A stretch of DNA of 64,000 bases, taken from positions 1 to 64,000 of the forward strand of contig NZ_JAFIQU010000008.1 in NCBI RefSeq assembly GCF_017355985.1. Reading direction: 5' to 3'. Shown piece by piece: positions 61,088 through 64,000 of this stretch. Positions within the stretch are counted from its first letter, which is position 1. The number at the start of each line of letters is the position of its first letter. The stretch comes from Arenibaculum pallidiluteum (lineage in GTDB: Bacteria; Pseudomonadota; Alphaproteobacteria; Azospirillales; Azospirillaceae). A program made the translations under genes and the position numbers. The notes below the pieces were generated by a model, which saw only the letters and a program-made list of their open reading frames with translations, did not search any database and had not been told where the DNA came from.

Positions 61088-61603
61088 ATGACAGCCCAAG
61101 TCTCCGCCATCGAGGTTGCTGCGCAACTCGAACGGGCATCAAGGCTAATCCATTCCGTCGGGCATGCGGGCGGCCTTTATCCCGCCCAATGGTCGGCACT
61201 ACGTTATTTTGCGGAGGCTGTGCCGGCGCAAAGGACAACGGCCGCGCTCGCGCGGTTCCAGGGCATGAATCTGGGCCCGGTCGCGCGGACGGTACGCACC
61301 CTGGTCGAAAAGGGCCTGCTGACACGCGTGGCCAACCCCGCCAACCGGCGGGCCGATCTGCTGGAGCTGACGCAGGAAGGGCACGCCGTCCTGGAGGGCG
61401 ATCCGCGGCGCAGCCTGGTCGCGCGCCTTTCTGTCCTGGCGCCCGAAACCCTGGCCGGGTTCTCGGCGACGCTGGACCTTGTCCTGAAAGGGCTCTTCCA
61501 GGACTGGAAGGGAATGGCGGAGGCCGAGCAGCCGGATGTCTCGCGCGGCGCTGATGGAGGCGCCGGAGGTCCCGGGGCTAGCGACGCGGCCCGCGGCTGG
61601 TAA
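61088..61603 (+). CDS. MarR-family transcriptional regulator
   Basis: A 171-residue winged-helix regulator with helix-turn-helix region RTTAALARFQGMNLGPVARTVRTLVEKGLLTRV and wing NPANRRADLLELTQEG. ATG 61088 is chosen; a GTG 17 codons earlier would extend the N-terminus. The C-terminal tail is Gly/Ala-rich. It is next to an inverted repeat and divergent from a GH13 gene. Its ligand is unknown. Confidence 0.82.
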   Translation: MTAQVSAIEVAAQLERASRLIHSVGHAGGLYPAQWSALRYFAEAVPAQRTTAALARFQGMNLGPVARTVRTLVEKGLLTRVANPANRRADLLELTQEGHAVLEGDPRRSLVARLSVLAPETLAGFSATLDLVLKGLFQDWKGMAEAEQPDVSRGADGGAGGPGASDAARGW

Positions 61604-61724
61604 GGCTCGGCTCGCGGTCCGGCGTGTGCTGCTCGGAACCTGCGCCGCGGTCACGGCGCAGGAACAGGAAGACCACGGCGCCGCCGATCACCACGACCCC
61701 GAAGAACGTGATCCAGATATCCAT
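61578..61724 (-). CDS. Small single-helix membrane protein (48 residues)
   Basis: A 48-residue protein: one hydrophobic helix (WITFFGVVVIGGAVVFLFL) followed by a charged tail (RRDRGAGSEQHTPDREPS). GGGGGGAGG lies about five bases before the ATG, among the best ribosome sites in the window. It overlaps the end of the convergent MarR gene by 26 bases. Role unknown. Confidence 0.6.
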   Translation of the reverse strand: MDIWITFFGVVVIGGAVVFLFLRRDRGAGSEQHTPDREPSLTSRGPRR

Positions 61725-61828
61725 TTGGACCTCCCCCCGGAGAGCATCCCATTTTCCATAGGATGCCATGACAGTGCCCCTGCGGCCAGCGCTTCGCGCC
61801 GGCCGGATGGCCGGAAACCAGGCTGAGG

Positions 61829-62641
61829 TTAGGTGCCGCGCCGTCCACCGGCGAGCGATGCCGCCTGCCCCGCCAGGAACAGCACGAGGGCCGAGACGAC
61901 TACCGACGGCCCCGCCGGCGTGTCGAGGGCGAGCGAGCCCCAGAGCCCCAGCCCCACGGCGGCCGCACCCGCCAGCGCCGCCAGCAGCGCCATCCGCTCC
62001 GGCGTCGTGGAGAACGGGCGCGCCGCCGCGGCCGGCAGGATCAGCATCGCCGTGATCAGCAGGATGCCGACGACCTTCATCGCGATCGCGACCACCCCCG
62101 CCAGGAGCAGGGTGAAGACGAGCCTGACGCGCAGCGTCGGGATCCCTTCGGCCCGTGCCATCTCCTCATGGACCGTGAGCGCCAGCAGCGGTCGCCAGAG
62201 CCAGGCGAGGCCGGCCAGGACCGCCGCGCCGCCGCCCCAGATCCAGGCAAGGTCGGACGGCGACACAGACAGGATGTCGCCGAACAACAACCCGCTCAGG
62301 TCGACCCGCACGCCGGGCAGCAGCCCCAGCACCACGAGGCCGAGCGCCAGCGCCGAGTGCGACATCAGCCCCAGCAGCGTGTCCGTCGCGACGCGCCGCT
62401 GCTCCTGCAGCAGCACCACCGAGACCGCCACCACGGCGCAAGTGCCGAGGATCCCCACCAGGGGGTCCACCGACAGCAGGAAGCCGAGCGCCACGCCGAG
62501 CAGCGAGGCATGGGCCAGGGTGTCCCCGAAATAGGCCATGCGCCGCCAGGCGACGAAGCAGCCCAGCGGCCCCGCCACCAGGGCGATTCCGAGCCCGCCG
62601 AGCAGCGCCCGGACCAGGAAGTCGTCGAGCGGCGGGATCAC
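61829..62641 (-). CDS. znuB: Zinc ABC transporter permease ZnuB
   Basis: A 270-residue permease of the ABC-3 family with about eight helices. It starts FLVRALLGGLGIALVAGPLG; the family stretch RMAYFGDTLAHASLLGVALGF is clear (about 31-51). It moves zinc across the inner membrane. GTG 62641 overlaps the znuC stop (GTGA), so translation is coupled. With znuC and zur it forms a zinc-uptake set; znuA is expected just beyond the right edge, on the plus strand. Confidence 0.92.
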   Translation of the reverse strand: MIPPLDDFLVRALLGGLGIALVAGPLGCFVAWRRMAYFGDTLAHASLLGVALGFLLSVDPLVGILGTCAVVAVSVVLLQEQRRVATDTLLGLMSHSALALGLVVLGLLPGVRVDLSGLLFGDILSVSPSDLAWIWGGGAAVLAGLAWLWRPLLALTVHEEMARAEGIPTLRVRLVFTLLLAGVVAIAMKVVGILLITAMLILPAAAARPFSTTPERMALLAALAGAAAVGLGLWGSLALDTPAGPSVVVSALVLFLAGQAASLAGGRRGT

Positions 62642-63489
62642 GGCTGGACCGTCCCGGGCGCGGCACGGGAGTGGTCGTGCGGGTGCTCGTGGGCATGCGA
62701 ATGATCGTGGCTATGGTCGTGCCCGCAGGCGTCCAGCGGCTCGACCCTGCCGTCGGCGGTGTGGCGGTGCCCATGGGCATGGGCATAGACCGCGAGGCTG
62801 CTGGCCGCCGCCGGCCCGAACAGCGCCAGGTACTCCGGATGGCGGCCGACATCCTCCGGGGCGCCCGAACAGCAGACATGGCCGTGAAGGCACACGACCC
62901 GGTCGGTGGCCGCCATGACCACGTGCAGGTCGTGGGATATCATCAGCACGCCGCAGCCGCGCTCCCGCCGGAAGCGGGCGACCAGGTCGTAGAGCTCGGC
63001 CTGGCCGACCACATCGACGTTCTGGGCGGGCTCGTCCAGCACCAGAAGGTCGGGCCCGCCGACCAGCGCGCGCGCCAGCATCACCCGCTGCATCTCACCG
63101 CCGGACAGCGTCTGCACCGCCCGCCCGACGAGATGCCCTGCTCCGACCTCGTCCAGCACCGACGCGACCTCGCGCGCCGAAGCCCGGCGGGTCAGCGTCA
63201 GCAGGCGTCCGACGGGCAGCGGCAGCACCGGATCGACGACGAGGCGCTGCGGCATGTAGCCGATGCGCAGGCCCGGACGGCGCCACACCCGGCCCGCCTC
63301 CGGCGCCTCGAGACCCAGGACGACGCGTGCCAGCGTCGACTTGCCGGCACCGTTGGGACCGATCACCGTCACCACCTCGGCGGCATGGAGATCCAGGTTG
63401 ATGGCGCTCAGCGCCGGGCGCCCGCCAAAGCGGACGGTCACGCCATCCAGGCGCACGAGTTCGCCGCGCCGCGCGGCACCCTCAGGCAA
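62638..63489 (-). CDS. znuC: Zinc ABC transporter ATPase ZnuC, with His-rich tail
   Basis: A 283-residue ATPase. Walker A GPNGAGKST, signature LSGGEMQR, Walker B LLVLDEP and H-loop SHD are intact. The C-terminus carries a His-rich tail (GHDHSHDHSHAHEHPHDHS) able to bind several zinc ions, which is longer than in many ZnuC proteins. TTG 63489 overlaps the zur stop by eight bases; GTG 63456 is an alternative start. Expression would follow zur. Confidence 0.92.
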   Translation of the reverse strand: MPEGAARRGELVRLDGVTVRFGGRPALSAINLDLHAAEVVTVIGPNGAGKSTLARVVLGLEAPEAGRVWRRPGLRIGYMPQRLVVDPVLPLPVGRLLTLTRRASAREVASVLDEVGAGHLVGRAVQTLSGGEMQRVMLARALVGGPDLLVLDEPAQNVDVVGQAELYDLVARFRRERGCGVLMISHDLHVVMAATDRVVCLHGHVCCSGAPEDVGRHPEYLALFGPAAASSLAVYAHAHGHRHTADGRVEPLDACGHDHSHDHSHAHEHPHDHSRAAPGTVQP

Positions 63490-63952
63490 CGGGGCGCTCC
63501 GCCGCGCACCGCGAGCACAGGCCCTGCAGCTCGATCACCTGCCCGTCGATCCGGAAGCCGCGTGCAGTCCCGATGCGTTCGAGGTCGCGCTGCAGCGGCT
63601 CGTCCTCGAACTCGGTCGCCTCGCCGCAATCCGTGCAGATCAGGAACCGGGCCGCATGGCCCTCGCGCGCCGACGGGCAGCCGACGAAGGCGTTCAGCGA
63701 ATGGATGCGGTGGACCAGCCCCTGCTCCATCAGGAAATCCAGGGCCCGGTACACAGTAGGCGGCGCCGCGCGGTCGCGCCCCTCCCCCAGGCGGGCGAGC
63801 AGGTCGTACGCGCCGACCGGCCGGTGCGACTGCCAGACGAGCTCGAGGACGCGCCGGCGCAACGTGGTCAGGCGGGCGCCCCGCCGGGCGCAGAGCGCCT
63901 CGGCGGAGTCCAGCGCGTCGCGGATGCAGAGGTCGTGATCGTGTTCGGCCAT
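63482..63952 (-). CDS. zur: Zinc uptake regulator Zur (Fur family)
   Basis: A 156-residue Fur-family repressor. The winged-helix part (RLTTLRRRVLELVWQSHRPVGAYDLL) and the zinc-site region HAARFLICTDCGEATEFEDEP with a second CSRC pair are clear. Zn-bound Zur blocks uptake genes. ATG 63952 is chosen over a TTG two codons earlier. A Zur-type operator covers the region just upstream. It leads zur-znuC-znuB with overlapping stops and starts. Confidence 0.9.
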   Translation of the reverse strand: MAEHDHDLCIRDALDSAEALCARRGARLTTLRRRVLELVWQSHRPVGAYDLLARLGEGRDRAAPPTVYRALDFLMEQGLVHRIHSLNAFVGCPSAREGHAARFLICTDCGEATEFEDEPLQRDLERIGTARGFRIDGQVIELQGLCSRCAAERPVA

Positions 63953-63954
63953 GC

Positions 63955-63972
63955 GCAATCATATAACATTGC
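63955..63972. promoter_or_regulatory. Zur-type operator
   Basis: GCAATCATATAACATTGC is an AT-rich dyad with GCAAT/ATTGC arms, like alphaproteobacterial Zur boxes. It lies three bases upstream of the zur start. It could control both zur-znuCB and a divergent gene (expected znuA) beyond the right edge. Confidence 0.6.
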
Positions 63973-64000
63973 ACCACCCCCTCCGAAACCCCTGCCGAGA

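Noticed and set aside
1-64000. tRNA, rRNA, insertion sequences, integrases and attachment sites
   Set aside because: I looked for tRNA-like T-arm sequence, transposase and integrase motifs and flanking repeats by eye and found none; a computed scan would be needed to exclude a tRNA.

Overview
The window is very GC-rich, densely coding and bacterial. Gene content points to an alphaproteobacterium, probably Hyphomicrobiales or Rhodospirillales; I cannot fix the genus. The pointers are a PhyR-type general-stress regulator, GGAAC-N16-(C/G)GTT promoter candidates of the EcfG type, a CtrA-type TTAA-N7-TTAA site, a ycjX-ycjF pair, and DUF1244, DUF4170, DUF3108 and extensin-like proteins. Many genes use GTG or TTG starts. 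I saw no rRNA, tRNA, CRISPR array, transposase, integrase or prophage gene. It reads as ordinary chromosome.

Layout. 1-6.9 kb: envelope and stress proteins (trypsin-like protease, DUF3108, DUF3072, an HtrA-like protein that has lost its catalytic triad, a universal stress protein behind an FNR/FixK-type box, an aldo/keto reductase). 7-16.2 kb: peptidoglycan enzymes (L,D-transpeptidase and YcbK-like), a pentapeptide-repeat protein, topoisomerase IB, a PP2A-like phosphatase and a hybrid histidine kinase broken by a frameshift. 16.3-30.1 kb: two complete peptide/nickel-class ABC importers on the minus strand. Between them lie a three-gene MotA/ExbB-like membrane cassette and a divergent CBS-domain gene, sharing an intergenic region with EcfG-type promoter candidates. 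30.3-38.1 kb: YdjC-family deacetylase, aryl-CoA ligase, glycosyltransferase, PhyR, SGNH hydrolase and PurU. 38.2-47.7 kb: a repeat-type secreted protein, a BON lipoprotein, an amidase, two tiny proteins, ycjF-ycjX and a subtilase with a probable outer-membrane barrel. 47.9-53.9 kb: MarR regulator, two single-domain receivers (one lacking its phosphoacceptor Asp), methyltransferase, YpeA-like acetyltransferase, RuvB and an extensin-like protein. 54.1-64 kb: ferredoxin-NADP reductase, thioredoxin-reductase-like flavoprotein, manganese catalase, MoeA, DUF1244, a GH13 glucosidase divergent from a MarR gene, and the zinc-uptake genes zur-znuC-znuB with a Zur-type operator at the right edge.

How the genes may work together. 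Oxidative and general-stress functions recur: PhyR, Usp, CBS, manganese catalase, FNR and TrxR-like. The most notable inference is that PhyR/EcfG may drive the DUF3072 gene, the CBS gene and the ExbB-like cassette, since each has a GGAAC-N16-nGTT element in the right place and orientation. That cassette (a four-helix MotA/TolQ-like channel, a one-helix partner carrying a DVDLWV-type beta domain instead of a TolR/OmpA domain, and a third membrane protein) is the best candidate here for an undescribed system. All functional calls come from reading motifs; no database search was possible.
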